Below, piece by piece: positions 9,223 to 19,088 of a DNA stretch of 64,000 bases. The translations under genes and the position numbers were made by a program. The stretch is from Bacillus sp. Xin1. Its GTDB lineage: Bacteria; Bacillota; Bacilli; Bacillales; Bacillaceae_G. The notes beneath the pieces are model-generated. The model was not told the origin of the DNA. It saw nothing but the letters and a program-made list of their open reading frames with translations, and searched no databases. Every line of letters starts with the position of its first letter. The stretch's first letter is position 1. The stretch covers positions 62,001-126,000 of the forward strand of contig NZ_JABUAE010000007.1 in the NCBI RefSeq assembly GCF_013314535.1, written 5' to 3'.

Positions 9223-10395
9223 TTAAAATTCTTTTGCATATTTGTTATGCTGCGTAATATTTTGCTGGATTAATTCCATGCGATCTTTTCCGAATTGTTC
9301 AACTAATGCATCTGCAAGCTCCCATGCAACAACAGCTTCTGCGACAACACTTGCCGCCGGAACTGCGCAACTATCTGAGCGTTCAATACTTGCTTGAAAT
9401 GCTTCTTTCGTATCAATATCTACACTTGCAAGTGGTTTATATAATGTAGGAATCGGCTTCATAACACCTCTTACAACAATCGGCATTCCCGTTGTCATAC
9501 CGCCTTCTAATCCACCTGCGTTATTTGTTTTTCTTGTATAACCTTTTTCTTCATCCCATAGGATTTCATCATGTACTAAACTTCCTGGCTTCCTTGCTGC
9601 TTCAAATCCAACACCAATTTCAGCACCTTTAAAGGCATTAATACTCATGATTGCGCCTGCAAGTTTTGCATCTAATTTTCGGTCATAATGTACATAACTC
9701 CCAACGCCGATTGGCATCCCTTCTGCAATGACTTCTACAATTCCACCAATTGAATCCCCGCTGCTTTTCGCAGTATCAATCGCATCCATCATTTGTCGCT
9801 CTACCTCTGTATCTAGGCAACGTACAGGTGAATTTTCTGTAATGTTTTGGATGTCTTCTATTGGTAGTTGACCTACACGATTTGCTTGTACTCCACCAAT
9901 TTCAAGAACATGTCCAGCAATTTGTACACCTAATTCTTTTAAAATTTGCTTCGCAACCGCGCCAGCAGCTACTCTTACAGTTGTTTCTCTTGCAGAAGAA
10001 CGTTCTAAAACATTTCGTATATCACGGTGACCGTACTTAATTGCACCGTTTAAATCTGCATGTCCAGGGCGTGGTTTTGTAATTGTACGTTTCATCTCTT
10101 TACTTTCTTGCTCCGAGATCGGTTCTGCTCCCATTACTTTCGTCCAATGTTTGAAATCATCATTTTTTACGATTAATGTAATTGGTGAACCAAGTGTCAC
10201 CCCATGGCGCACGCCACTTACGATTTCTACTGTATCTGTTTCAATTTGCATCCGTCTTCCGCGGCCATGCCCTTTTTGTCTTCTTAATAATTCCTTATTA
10301 ATATGTTCTGCTTGTAGCGCTAATCCTGCAGGTACACCTTCTAAAATAACGGTTAACTGCGGACCATGTGATTCTCCAGCTGTAATGTATCTCAT
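9223..10395 (-). CDS. aroC: Chorismate synthase
   Basis: 390 residues. Converts EPSP to chorismate with reduced FMN. Signature stretches are visible: GESHGPQLT at the N-terminus, [33 protein letters not shown], and [19 protein letters not shown] lies upstream of the ATG. It is the first gene after the T-box leader at 10432-10676 and leads hisC, tyrA and EPSP synthase. It is called aroF in B. subtilis. Confidence 0.96.
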   Translation of the reverse strand: MRYITAGESHGPQLTVILEGVPAGLALQAEHINKELLRRQKGHGRGRRMQIETDTVEIVSGVRHGVTLGSPITLIVKNDDFKHWTKVMGAEPISEQESKEMKRTITKPRPGHADLNGAIKYGHRDIRNVLERSSARETTVRVAAGAVAKQILKELGVQIAGHVLEIGGVQANRVGQLPIEDIQNITENSPVRCLDTEVERQMMDAIDTAKSSGDSIGGIVEVIAEGMPIGVGSYVHYDRKLDAKLAGAIMSINAFKGAEIGVGFEAARKPGSLVHDEILWDEEKGYTRKTNNAGGLEGGMTTGMPIVVRGVMKPIPTLYKPLASVDIDTKEAFQASIERSDSCAVPAASVVAEAVVAWELADALVEQFGKDRMELIQQNITQHNKYAKEF

Positions 10396-10431
10396 TTCTC
10401 TTACCCCTTTATTATTTTTTTGTACAAAAAA

Positions 10432-10676
10432 ATCCCTACTGAGCGCTCAGTAGGGACGATGATTATCGCGGTACCACCCTAATTGTAGACTACATTCGTC
10501 TACCTCTTATCATTTTTAACGATCTATGAGACCGTCTTTCCCTTCATAAAGATTATTATCTTTACTACGAAAAAGATGCTCTAGGGCTGTAATTCATGCT
10601 TATCTTTGTACTGATTCTCAGCATCCATCAGCTCTCTATAAACAGGGAGATAAGCACTACTGTTTCCCTTTCAATG
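10432..10676 (-). promoter_or_regulatory. Tyrosine T-box riboswitch upstream of aroC
   Basis: On the minus strand the leader carries the AGAGAG distal Stem I element, the T-box core AGGGTGGTACCGCG (10467-10480) and a strong terminator stem ATCCCTACTGA.../...TCAGTAGGGA (10432-10456) ending in T's. The triplet in the expected specifier position after AATCAG is UAC (10608-10610), a tyrosine codon. It lies between DAHP synthase and aroC, so the downstream four genes have their own tRNA-Tyr-responsive attenuator. Confidence 0.92.
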
Positions 10677-10692
10677 CATATTTAATATGAAA

Positions 10693-11769
10693 TTAAGATA
10701 ATTTATTTTTGAATCCTTTTAACTCTTCCATGAATTTATGGAACTCTGGAATATCCATTTGCTGCGCTGAATCAGATAATGCAACTGCTGGATCTGGATG
10801 AACTTCTGCCATTACTGCATCTGCACCAATTGCTAGTGCTGCTTTTGCAGTAGGTAATAATAAATCTCTACGTCCTGTAGAATGCGTTACGTCCACAACA
10901 ACAGGTAAATGTGTTTCTTTCTTTAAGATTGGTACAGCTGAAATATCTAACGTATTACGCGTTGCTCTTTCGTATGTGCGGATACCGCGCTCACATAATA
11001 TAATCTGATCATTTCCTTGTGCGATGATGTATTCAGCTGCATTAATGAACTCATCAATTGTCGCTGCTAAACCACGTTTTAATAACACAGGTTTATTTAC
11101 TTTACCCACAGCTCTTAATAAATCAAAGTTTTGCATATTTCGTGCCCCGACTTGAATGACATCAACGTAATCAAGAGCCATTTCTACATCGTTTGGATTT
11201 AAGATTTCACTAATAATCGCTAAATCAAATTCATCAGCTACTTGTCGTAAAATTTGTAGTCCTTCTACCCCTAATCCTTGGAAATCGTATGGTGATGTTC
11301 TCGGTTTGAAAGCACCGCCGCGCATTAATTTTAATCCTTGTTTTTTCATCGCTTGCCCTACTAGGCGAACTTGCTCTAAGCTTTCTACAGCACAAGGTCC
11401 CATGATGAATGTTTGCGTTCCATTTCCTAATAACTCACCTTTTACATCAACGATTGTATTCTCTTTTTTCTTTTTACGTGAAACAAGTAATGCTTTACGG
11501 TTGTCATCTTCTTGCAGTTCTAAGCTCGCTTTGAAAATTGTTTTGAAAATGTGTTGAACTGTTGAAGTTTCGAAAGGACCTTCATTGTGTTCTGCGATCA
11601 TATCAAGTACTTCACGCTCACGGACAGGATCAAAACGTTTCGTACCTTGTACTTGCTTTTGCTCCCCAATCTTTTGAACGATTTTACCTCGTTCATTTAA
11701 AAGCTCTAGTAACTGTAAATTGATTTTATCCACCTGTTTACGTAATTGTTCTAATTCATGATTTGCCAT
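10693..11769 (-). CDS. aroF: Bifunctional chorismate mutase / 3-deoxy-7-phosphoheptulonate (DAHP) synthase
   Basis: 358 residues, the length of the B. subtilis AroA protein. Residues ~1-90 form an AroQ-type chorismate mutase helix bundle ([32 protein letters not shown]). The rest is a DAHP/KDO8P synthase barrel with [25 protein letters not shown] and [12 protein letters not shown]. It commits PEP and erythrose 4-phosphate to the shikimate pathway, and the mutase domain acts as the prephenate/chorismate sensor in this enzyme type. AAAGGAGG precedes the ATG. Preceded by two tandem T-boxes, followed by a third before aroC. Confidence 0.94.
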   Translation of the reverse strand: MANHELEQLRKQVDKINLQLLELLNERGKIVQKIGEQKQVQGTKRFDPVREREVLDMIAEHNEGPFETSTVQHIFKTIFKASLELQEDDNRKALLVSRKKKKENTIVDVKGELLGNGTQTFIMGPCAVESLEQVRLVGQAMKKQGLKLMRGGAFKPRTSPYDFQGLGVEGLQILRQVADEFDLAIISEILNPNDVEMALDYVDVIQVGARNMQNFDLLRAVGKVNKPVLLKRGLAATIDEFINAAEYIIAQGNDQIILCERGIRTYERATRNTLDISAVPILKKETHLPVVVDVTHSTGRRDLLLPTAKAALAIGADAVMAEVHPDPAVALSDSAQQMDIPEFHKFMEELKGFKNKLS

Positions 11770-11890
11770 TTTAAAATCCTCCTTTTAATGTTGAAAATTA
11801 TTGCAAGAGAATAAAGATTCCCTATTTTCTGAATTGAATACTTACAAAAATTTATTATGAGATCGATACCGCCTTTTCTGTGTACAAAAA

Positions 11891-12141
11891 ATCCCTACTG
11901 ATCTACTCAGTAGGGACGATATTTATCGCGGTACCACCCTAATTGTAGACTGATTTCGTCTACCTCTCTTCACTGTTAACGATCGTTCGACCGTCTTTCC
12001 CTTCATAAAGAAAACAAATCTTTACTACGAAAAAGATGCTCCAGGACTGTAATTCGCACTTGTCTTTGTACTGGTTCACACCAACCACCAGCTCTCTGTT
12101 ACAGGGAAACAACTACTACTCCTTTTCCTTTCACCGCATAT
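11891..12141 (-). promoter_or_regulatory. Tyrosine T-box riboswitch, proximal copy before DAHP synthase
   Basis: The T-box core lies at 11927-11940 and a terminator stem with TCCCTACTGA arms at 11891-11916, followed by T's on the minus strand. Stem I has AGAGAG then CTGGTGG, and the UAC specifier (12068-12070) follows GAACCAG. Its end is about 120 bases from the DAHP synthase start. Confidence 0.92.
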
Positions 12142-12180
12142 CATATTCCATTGTCAAGCCATACCACAAAAAATACAAAA

Positions 12181-12430
12181 AGTCCCTACTGATCCAATCA
12201 GTAGGGACGATATTTATCGCGGTACCACCCTAGTTGCAGACTAATTTCGTCTACCTCTCTTCACTGTTAACGATCATTTGACCGCCTTTTCTTCATAAAG
12301 AATATATGTCTTTAATCCGAAAAAGATGCTCCAGGACTGTAATTCATGATTATCCCTGTACTGATTCACACCAACCATCAGCTCTCTGTTACAGTAAGAT
12401 CCTCACTACTGTGATCCCTTCATTGCACTT
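12181..12430 (-). promoter_or_regulatory. Tyrosine T-box riboswitch, distal copy before DAHP synthase
   Basis: A second complete leader lies upstream of the proximal one: T-box core at 12218-12231, terminator arms AGTCCCTACTGAT and its complement at 12181-12207, and UAC in the specifier position (12358-12360) after AATCAG. The two leaders lie head to tail with about 40 bases between them, so transcripts must pass two independent terminators before DAHP synthase. Confidence 0.9.
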
Positions 12431-12544
12431 TGTTTATCCAAATGTTTTTTGAAATTGAATAAGTTATGATTCGTATTATAGAATGCTTTTTCAAAGACTG
12501 TCAATAACTTTTTATTTATTTTTTAAAAATCCACTCTTTACCCA

Positions 12545-15500
12545 TTATCCATCTTGTAAATTTGCCATTATAATCCCGATCCGAATCATTTCGTTTTGAA
12601 TAGATATTAGTAATTTATTCTCCACTTGGTACTCTGTTAACAATTGCTTAATTTCGATGATTTCATTTTCAAAATCGTTTGCTTCATGAAGGTTTTGTAA
12701 GAGCGAAAAAAACAACTCACCATAGGCTTCTACATGGTCTTTTATATTCTTTTTCTTTTCCAAAACAGACAAAAATAGTTGCCTTATTTCTGCTTGATTG
12801 TAACGTTCTGATGGTGGCGAAAAATGGGTAAGAATTGTTTGCAATCCCTTTTCTGCAACTTCATCCATACATAAAACAAAGCGTAAAAACATGACATACT
12901 CCCTGCCTGTTATAGAACTCATTTTTGGACGTTCCATTAAAAATTCAGCTAACCAAGTTTCCCAAAATTTTTGTTGTTCTCTCGCGCTTAATGTTTTCAC
13001 ATAATAACATAAATGTTCCATAAACTTCATTTTGTCATTTTCCGTTTCTTGTATAAAAAGTGGATATAACCAATCTGCTCGCTGCTCCCAATATAATACA
13101 CATTTAATAAAAACAAAACTAAGCCACTTTAAGAACACTTCTTTTGTATGTGGATGTAACAAATATAAATGCTGAGCCGCATATGTAATGTATCTCTTTA
13201 TCTCTTTAAATAACGGTAAATTTATTTGTGTATAACAGAGTCCTGCCCATGCATATTTGATTGCTTTTTCTTGTTTTTTTAAATCGAGATACGGCAGCAG
13301 ATTTTTTCTACACCATTGTTTCTCAATATGATATAAAAATGTTATATCTGCTGTTAACCGTGCAAACATGAAATTTGTACTCTGTGAACATGTTCGCATT
13401 TGTTCTTCAAATAAAAACAAGTACTCGTAAATATTTCGGTCGTATAAGTGGTCATATGCGAGTAACTTTAACAATACTGACGTCATCTTTCCAATAGGAT
13501 GCTGGATAGACTCATTATAAAAATCATGCTCTTCTAATTTGAAATTCAAATTACTTTTCATTACTTGAGGAAATACAGAGACGGAAAATCGTTTCACAAC
13601 ACGTATACTATCCTCTTGAAATTCTTCTAATCGATTGCTAATTTCATAAAGAAAACTGCTAATTAACCAATGAAAAGATGTATTTCTTACAAATTGTTGT
13701 AAGAGTGGAATGATTTTTTGTATTTGTTCATTTGTCAGCTTGCGATTATTCCTCCATGCTCTAATGCAAACAAACCATACTTCATTACTTACTTTACTTT
13801 CTCCTGCAAGTTGATACGCAAGTGAAATACTCCACTCTGTATTTAATTTACATGCTTTTGATAACATCTCTAAAAAATGACGTTGTTCAAAAATACCGTC
13901 ATGAGAAAAGAGCCTAACTTGTTTCATCATCTCATGGTCTTTCAACTGCAATAACCCATCGGCTGTTACATTACATGTAATACTTTGTACAGCATCCTCT
14001 ACTTGTTTTTCACCGTAACGTTCTGGGGAAAAATGAGGGTGTTTTTGTTTCATTTTTTTATATGCTTCTGCTGTACAATTACTATCTGGATCACATGTAT
14101 AAAGTAAATCCATAATAAGACAAGCATCAAAAGCCCTCTCATTAACAAGATGTTTCATAACCTTTTGTAACACTTCTTGCTTACTTTGTTCCGAAGCAAG
14201 TGAATAATGTTTCTTTAAAAACTTAAATACTTCATGCCTATATGTAACATGTAAAAGTAACTTTCGCTCTAATAACCATTTGATTTTTTCATCGTCAGTC
14301 GCAAATATATTTTTACTCATCGCAGCTATGGCAATTCGTTTTTGTAATATACTATCAGTTTCAATCATTTGGGTGATATAGTAGTTAGCCTTCCACTTAT
14401 TATTCTTACATAAATAGGTGAGACACTCTTTTACAATACGAATTAAAAATGTAAAATCTTTTGGCTGTAAATCATGCTCTGAAAATTCGACTGTATTATA
14501 TGTCACACCGTCCTTTTTCTCCAGTGCAGCCTGTCTTAAAAATAACATTTGCATTTTTTCTAATCCCATAACCATAATAGGATCGACAAAATACGCGATA
14601 TGCGGTTTCATTCTTTCATCCCAAATCTGTTGTACAAATGAAAATACCGGAACTGGTAAGCGACTTGTCTCCTCTAATTCAATCGAATCTTGCATATCGT
14701 GTTCCCATTTCCTAACACGTTTTAATTTAATTTTTCCGTCCAAAATAAATGCCAATAATAAGATGAAAATCTCTTTATGTTCAGGAAAGGAACATTTATG
14801 TAACAAGTATGAAACTAATTCTATAGAGTTGCTATTTTTTTCTGCTGTTTCTAGTAAAAGTAATGTCCATTTTGCGAATAGTAGCGGTTCAATTGGCTCT
14901 TTTGTCTCGTTTAAATACGTACAAATCGTTCGCCAAAACAAAGGAGAAATTTTCGAGTGATTTCTATAAATAAGCTGAAATAATTCCTTTTGATGGCTAA
15001 AAAGAAATTGTTTGACGAGCCAATCAGCCAGCAATTCATCCTCTTCGTTATGAATAGCAGACAGCAAAAATAAATTTTGAAGTTTTCCTTCTGCCTCTAA
15101 CCATTCTACCCACTCATAATCGCGAGCAAATTCTATAAAATACCGAAGTGTTTCAATTTTTTTTACTGATTGTTTTATATATGATAATTGCTCTTGTTCA
15201 ACTGAAGGCGGAACTGTCACAATATCGCGAATCCGCATTCTTTTTGTAATATAATTATCTCCCATTAATTCAGCCCAGCGCTTCACCGCTTGCACCAGGG
15301 CCTGGTGATTGTTTGCTTTATTTGGATAGACAATAGGCCTTACTCCTAAATGCTCCCAATGATATGTATTATCTCCTTGTGCAACAAATGCATAACGTCT
15401 TGTACTTGGTGGTAAACCGGTTGCTAAATATTTCATAACAGGATCATTATGACTATATCCGATGAATAACACCGTGTAATTTGAAAATAGATCAACTAAA

Positions 15501-16042
15501 AATCTTCTTGCCCATCCTTCCGTCAAGTAAGCCCTTCCAAAGTCGCCATCTGTTAATATTAAATTTTCTTTTTCCTGTTCTACATTACCATGTATATATG
15601 CTAATCCTTTAAACGCTCTACCTGTTGGAAGTGCAGGTGCATAATATATATTGATATCTCGATTCATTTCTCGGATTACACTTGTAAAATGTTGATCGAA
15701 ATTTGTTGTTACAATGCGAACATCGATATCATCTGAAAAAAGCCGCGGAATTGCATAATGTAATGGATTCGGTTTTGAATTTTTCACATCAACAAGATTT
15801 TGTGCCACTTGATGTACATCTTTTGTCTTCGCAACTTTTCCGAGATAATAATCATGCGGTTCTGTATTTTCACGCTTTTCAACATATAAAGCTTCCGCAA
15901 TTTCATCCACTAAATCATCGAAATTTGGTAAGTTTGATTTCCCTTTCATAGAAACTCCTGCTCCGACAAATAATACAAGCCTTCCTTGCTCAAGATTATC
16001 AAATAGTTCATCTGGAATTTCTACTTCTGAAGTAATCCACAT
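12545..16042 (-). CDS. Large SIR2-domain protein, candidate defence-associated sirtuin (DSR-like)
   Basis: 1165 residues. The first ~270 form an intact SIR2_2 domain: NAD-binding GAGVS at 27-31, TTNFD at 112-116, a candidate catalytic histidine in YIHGN (His151), and a GYSHNDP segment near the domain end. Residues ~280-1165 are helical, rich in Leu, Lys, Glu and aromatic residues, with no motif I recognise. This architecture matches anti-phage DSR1/DSR2 proteins, in which a long helical C-terminus senses a phage protein and the SIR2 domain depletes NAD+. GGGGGGA precedes the ATG. It stands alone: the tandem T-boxes lie downstream, a divergent yndM upstream. No mobility gene adjoins it. Defence is inferred, not shown. 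Confidence 0.75.
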   Translation of the reverse strand: MWITSEVEIPDELFDNLEQGRLVLFVGAGVSMKGKSNLPNFDDLVDEIAEALYVEKRENTEPHDYYLGKVAKTKDVHQVAQNLVDVKNSKPNPLHYAIPRLFSDDIDVRIVTTNFDQHFTSVIREMNRDINIYYAPALPTGRAFKGLAYIHGNVEQEKENLILTDGDFGRAYLTEGWARRFLVDLFSNYTVLFIGYSHNDPVMKYLATGLPPSTRRYAFVAQGDNTYHWEHLGVRPIVYPNKANNHQALVQAVKRWAELMGDNYITKRMRIRDIVTVPPSVEQEQLSYIKQSVKKIETLRYFIEFARDYEWVEWLEAEGKLQNLFLLSAIHNEEDELLADWLVKQFLFSHQKELFQLIYRNHSKISPLFWRTICTYLNETKEPIEPLLFAKWTLLLLETAEKNSNSIELVSYLLHKCSFPEHKEIFILLLAFILDGKIKLKRVRKWEHDMQDSIELEETSRLPVPVFSFVQQIWDERMKPHIAYFVDPIMVMGLEKMQMLFLRQAALEKKDGVTYNTVEFSEHDLQPKDFTFLIRIVKECLTYLCKNNKWKANYYITQMIETDSILQKRIAIAAMSKNIFATDDEKIKWLLERKLLLHVTYRHEVFKFLKKHYSLASEQSKQEVLQKVMKHLVNERAFDACLIMDLLYTCDPDSNCTAEAYKKMKQKHPHFSPERYGEKQVEDAVQSITCNVTADGLLQLKDHEMMKQVRLFSHDGIFEQRHFLEMLSKACKLNTEWSISLAYQLAGESKVSNEVWFVCIRAWRNNRKLTNEQIQKIIPLLQQFVRNTSFHWLISSFLYEISNRLEEFQEDSIRVVKRFSVSVFPQVMKSNLNFKLEEHDFYNESIQHPIGKMTSVLLKLLAYDHLYDRNIYEYLFLFEEQMRTCSQSTNFMFARLTADITFLYHIEKQWCRKNLLPYLDLKKQEKAIKYAWAGLCYTQINLPLFKEIKRYITYAAQHLYLLHPHTKEVFLKWLSFVFIKCVLYWEQRADWLYPLFIQETENDKMKFMEHLCYYVKTLSAREQQKFWETWLAEFLMERPKMSSITGREYVMFLRFVLCMDEVAEKGLQTILTHFSPPSERYNQAEIRQLFLSVLEKKKNIKDHVEAYGELFFSLLQNLHEANDFENEIIEIKQLLTEYQVENKLLISIQNEMIRIGIIMANLQDG

Positions 16043-16220
16043 CCGGATCCCCCCTTACCTAAAAATGTCATATACTCTCATTTTACTATAACATTTTTTC
16101 TTTATTTTTTTAATATTTTGACAAGGTGTTTCACATGAAAAAATTTTATTTACAATCATGTAGAAATGTATGAACTTCTTGTTTTATACCAAAACTATGT
16201 AAAAACAGGAGGTGTGCAAC

Positions 16221-16658
16221 TTGAGCAATTTTACTATTGTGCTTATCAAATTTATATCATGTATCATTGCTTTTGCTATTGGACTTGATTTGTTTTTCGA
16301 TGCAACATTTGTTGATGTTATTTCCTTTAGCCTGTTTGTAACAATTGTTTCTTATATGTTTGTTGATAAAATCATTTTGGACCGCGTTGGCAATTCCGCT
16401 GCGATTATGGCTGACTTTTTGTTAACATATTTAAGTGTGTGGATTTTCGGTAATATTTTATTGGACAATTATATGCAGATCGCATGGGGAAGTATTCTGT
16501 CCGCTATTGTTTTTACATTATCTGAAGTATTTGTCCATCGTTTTTCTCATACGCATGAAAGACATAAAAGTGATCGAATCAACATGAGTGGCCGGTTTGC
16601 CTATGGAACTGAGTTTGCTGAGGAACAAAATGTTTTAGATAAAGATAAGAAAAAGTAA
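16221..16658 (+). CDS. yndM: YndM-like integral membrane protein (DUF2512)
   Basis: 145 residues with four hydrophobic segments (about residues 8-28, 33-52, 62-85 and 90-112) and a charged, lysine-rich tail containing HTHERHKSD. The TTG at 16221 is preferred to a GTG at 16212, because AGGAGGT ends seven bases before it. Function unknown; family members occur in many Bacillus species. It is monocistronic, with a strong terminator three bases after the stop. Confidence 0.8.
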   Translation: MSNFTIVLIKFISCIIAFAIGLDLFFDATFVDVISFSLFVTIVSYMFVDKIILDRVGNSAAIMADFLLTYLSVWIFGNILLDNYMQIAWGSILSAIVFTLSEVFVHRFSHTHERHKSDRINMSGRFAYGTEFAEEQNVLDKDKKK

Positions 16659-16660
16659 AA

Positions 16661-16700
16661 AAATAAGGATGTCACAATCTATATCATGACATCCTTATTT
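16661..16700 (+). terminator. Terminator after yndM
   Basis: Arms AAATAAGGATGTCA and TGACATCCTTATTT, followed by T's. Confidence 0.9.
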
Positions 16701-16790
16701 TTCATTAACGATTCTTTCGGTAGTATTGCTCCATAACAGATTATGGAAACATTTCGCCACCTGTTGTCACTATTTCCTTTTAATTCGATC

Positions 16791-17315
16791 TTATGCTTCT
16801 ATCTTTATGTTTTTGAAATCCACAACATCAGCAAATGCACCCAATACTGCATTATGATGCTTAACAATTTCTTCCGCACTTAATTGCTCCGAATCAAATG
16901 TACTATGTGCATCACGAACCAAAGTTACTTTGTATCCTTCACTAAAAGCGCTACGCGTTGTTGTATCCACACAGTATTCTGTTTGCATACCTGACATAAT
17001 GACATGTTCAATTTCATTATCTTGCAATATTTTATGTAGATTTGTTTTATAGAATGAATCTGGTGTTTCTTTTTCGATCATGATGTCACCATCTTTCGGT
17101 GCAATGGCCGAATGAATATTCCATTCCGGTTTTCCTTTTGCTAAAGGATGACCTTGGGGCCCATTATGCTGGACATAAATAACAGGAATTTCATGTAAAC
17201 GACATTTTTGAATTAACTCTTGCAACGTTTCTAATAACTCCTGCCCTTTGAATACTGGTCCACCTGCTGTATACATACCTTCTTGCACATCTATTACTAA
17301 AAGTGCCTTCTTCAT
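16791..17315 (-). CDS. Isochorismatase-family cysteine hydrolase
   Basis: About 174 residues. The expected catalytic elements are visible: Asp in LLVIDVQ at the N-terminus and the nucleophilic Cys in MQTEYCVDTT. A lysine or similar general-base partner lies in the middle (WNIHSAIAPKDGD region). Family members hydrolyse amides such as nicotinamide, or isochorismate. The particular substrate is not evident and no siderophore or NAD genes adjoin. GAGGAG nine bases upstream favours the ATG giving MKKALL over an ATG three codons earlier. It starts about 20 bases after the downstream end of the acetyltransferase gene and is probably co-transcribed with it. Confidence 0.85.
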   Translation of the reverse strand: MKKALLVIDVQEGMYTAGGPVFKGQELLETLQELIQKCRLHEIPVIYVQHNGPQGHPLAKGKPEWNIHSAIAPKDGDIMIEKETPDSFYKTNLHKILQDNEIEHVIMSGMQTEYCVDTTTRSAFSEGYKVTLVRDAHSTFDSEQLSAEEIVKHHNAVLGAFADVVDFKNIKIEA

Positions 17316-17335
17316 TCCATACAACTCCTCGCCGC

Positions 17336-17872
17336 TTATTTTTTATACTCTACCATCCAGCAATCTTCTAAATTCCCTTCATGCAGCTCATGTTCTTTTA
17401 AAATTTTCACCTTTTGGAATCCACACTTTTCATAACAATGAATCGCTCGTTCATTACTTACTCTTGGATCCATCGCAATTGCTTCTGCCCCTAATTCATC
17501 GGTTATATATATGATCGCGGCTTGTACAAGCTCTGTACCGATTCCTCTATTCCAATGTGTTGGCTCTCCAATAAATTGGTCCATGCCCCATATATTCTGA
17601 TTTTCTCTATATCCATATAACTCTTTCCACTCTGCATCTATCGGGTAAATTTGTATGTAACCAATTGGTTCTCCAGCATATTTCACTAGACACCTTTTCT
17701 CATCACTCTTTGGAGTATGGATAAAATGCATACGTACTTTTTCTGGAGATTGTGGATTATCTCTGCCTTCGTAATACTGTAAAACTTCTGGATTTGTTAA
17801 CCATTTTGAGATTGTATTTACATCATCTTCTGCAACATATCTAATCGACAATTTACCTATTTGTAATAACAT
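17336..17872 (-). CDS. AAC(6')-like GNAT acetyltransferase
   Basis: 178 residues of the Acetyltransf_8 type. The segments MDQFIGEP, WNRGIGTELV (acetyl-CoA loop), DPRVSNERAIHCYEKCGF and a terminal EHELHEGNLEDCW are typical of aminoglycoside 6'-N-acetyltransferases of the AAC(6')-Ie/Ib branch. Whether it confers resistance cannot be read from the sequence; many chromosomal relatives are uncharacterised. It leads a two-gene unit with the isochorismatase-family gene. Confidence 0.82.
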   Translation of the reverse strand: MLLQIGKLSIRYVAEDDVNTISKWLTNPEVLQYYEGRDNPQSPEKVRMHFIHTPKSDEKRCLVKYAGEPIGYIQIYPIDAEWKELYGYRENQNIWGMDQFIGEPTHWNRGIGTELVQAAIIYITDELGAEAIAMDPRVSNERAIHCYEKCGFQKVKILKEHELHEGNLEDCWMVEYKK

Positions 17873-18073
17873 ACTTTTCCTCCTTATTCATAACATTATA
17901 ATATTCTAGACTCATTGAGTTTACTCCTTTTATTAGACAGTGAGTACGATACACCGACTTGCCATCATACCTTCGTATCAGTTTTTATTCAAAAAAATAC
18001 TACTCTTGCTGGATGTTATAGAAACTTTAATTTAGTAATCTATAGATATCAAACCAACATAGGAGGAATAAAT

Positions 18074-18493
18074 ATGTCTAAAGCTTTTAATTCAAAAGAA
18101 CAACAACAAGAAGAAATACATGCAATCCAGCATACAATTACTGAAGTTGAAAATGCATTTAATGCACATAATGCGGATGAATTAGACCGCCACTTCACCT
18201 TGAATGCCACATGGGTTAACGTATTTGGCAAGAAGCTATCTGGTTGGAAACAAATCAATGAGACACACAAAGTTCTTTTAGCGGGACCTCTTCGTGATTC
18301 ATATGCTTGTTATACAGTTGAAAGTATTACATTTATACGTTCCGACGTAGCTATCGCACATATTAGACAATATCCAACAACCTCTGAAGGAAAAATAATA
18401 GAAAGTGAGCAAGGCAGTCTTGCTGTTTATGTAATGGTCAAAGAAAAGGAAACGTGGAAAATTGCTGCTGGGCAGAATACACTAGTTCAATAG
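18074..18493 (+). CDS. SgcJ/EcaC-type NTF2-like (DUF4440) protein
   Basis: 139 residues. The fold is an NTF2-like cone: helices (EEIHAIQHTITEVENAFNAHN), then ADELDRHFTLNATWVNVFG and a strand-rich end closing with WKIAAGQNT. Proteins of this group bind small ligands or act as isomerase/oxidase-like enzymes; no specific activity can be given. The ATG at 18074 follows AGGAGGAAT at ideal spacing; longer frames upstream lack a site. A GNAT gene follows 39 bases later on the same strand. Confidence 0.8.
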   Translation: MSKAFNSKEQQQEEIHAIQHTITEVENAFNAHNADELDRHFTLNATWVNVFGKKLSGWKQINETHKVLLAGPLRDSYACYTVESITFIRSDVAIAHIRQYPTTSEGKIIESEQGSLAVYVMVKEKETWKIAAGQNTLVQ

Positions 18494-18532
18494 CTTTTCC
18501 CATATCCCTATTTAGAGTGGAGGTTACGACTT

Positions 18533-19009
18533 ATGTCTCAAGTAACTTTGAAGAAAATAACTTCTGACAATTGGCGAGAGGCTCTCACGCTTTCTGTAAA
18601 CATTGAGCAGCAAAAGTTCGTTTCTGAAATTACACCACCTGTTGCTATTGCACTTGCTAAAGCATATATTAGGCCGGATGATAGGATGATTGAACCTTTT
18701 GGAATTTATCATAATGAAAAAATGGTTGGTTTCTTTAATTTGCACTACGAACCGGATTGTCAAAAGGACTTTTGGCTGTTTCATTTTTTTATCGACAAAG
18801 GATATCAAAGAAAAGGGTTTGGAGTCGCAGCAATAAACGAATTAATTAACCATTTAAAAATCGTTCATCCGTCTTGCCATCGTCTTCGCTTAACTGTACA
18901 TCCTGAAAATGCTTCGGGCCAAAAATTCTATTCAAATCTGGGATTCACCGATGATGAAATTCTCACATACGGTGAATCAACCTTTTTCTTGTATTTTATT
19001 TCAGCATGA
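18533..19009 (+). CDS. GNAT acetyltransferase, BltD/PaiA-like
   Basis: 158 residues. The acetyl-CoA loop reads GYQRKGFGVAAI and the C-terminal VHPENASGQKFYSNLGF segment is the usual GNAT beta-bulge/helix. The N-terminus (VTLKKITSDNWREALTLSV) resembles spermine/spermidine acetyltransferases such as BltD, so a polyamine substrate is possible. GGAGG-like TGGAGGT lies upstream. Convergent with satA across a shared terminator. Confidence 0.82.
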   Translation: MSQVTLKKITSDNWREALTLSVNIEQQKFVSEITPPVAIALAKAYIRPDDRMIEPFGIYHNEKMVGFFNLHYEPDCQKDFWLFHFFIDKGYQRKGFGVAAINELINHLKIVHPSCHRLRLTVHPENASGQKFYSNLGFTDDEILTYGESTFFLYFISA

Positions 19010-19017
19010 TAACGAAT

Positions 19018-19052
19018 AAAGAGTGCCATGAAACGCTCTAATGACACTCTTT
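19018..19052. terminator. Bidirectional terminator between convergent acetyltransferase genes
   Basis: Arms AAAGAGTG and CACTCTTT with an additional CAT/ATG pairing inside, and A/T runs at both ends. Confidence 0.8.
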
Positions 19053-19088
19053 GTTCGTATGGAGTACTATAGGTTATATTGGACTGTC

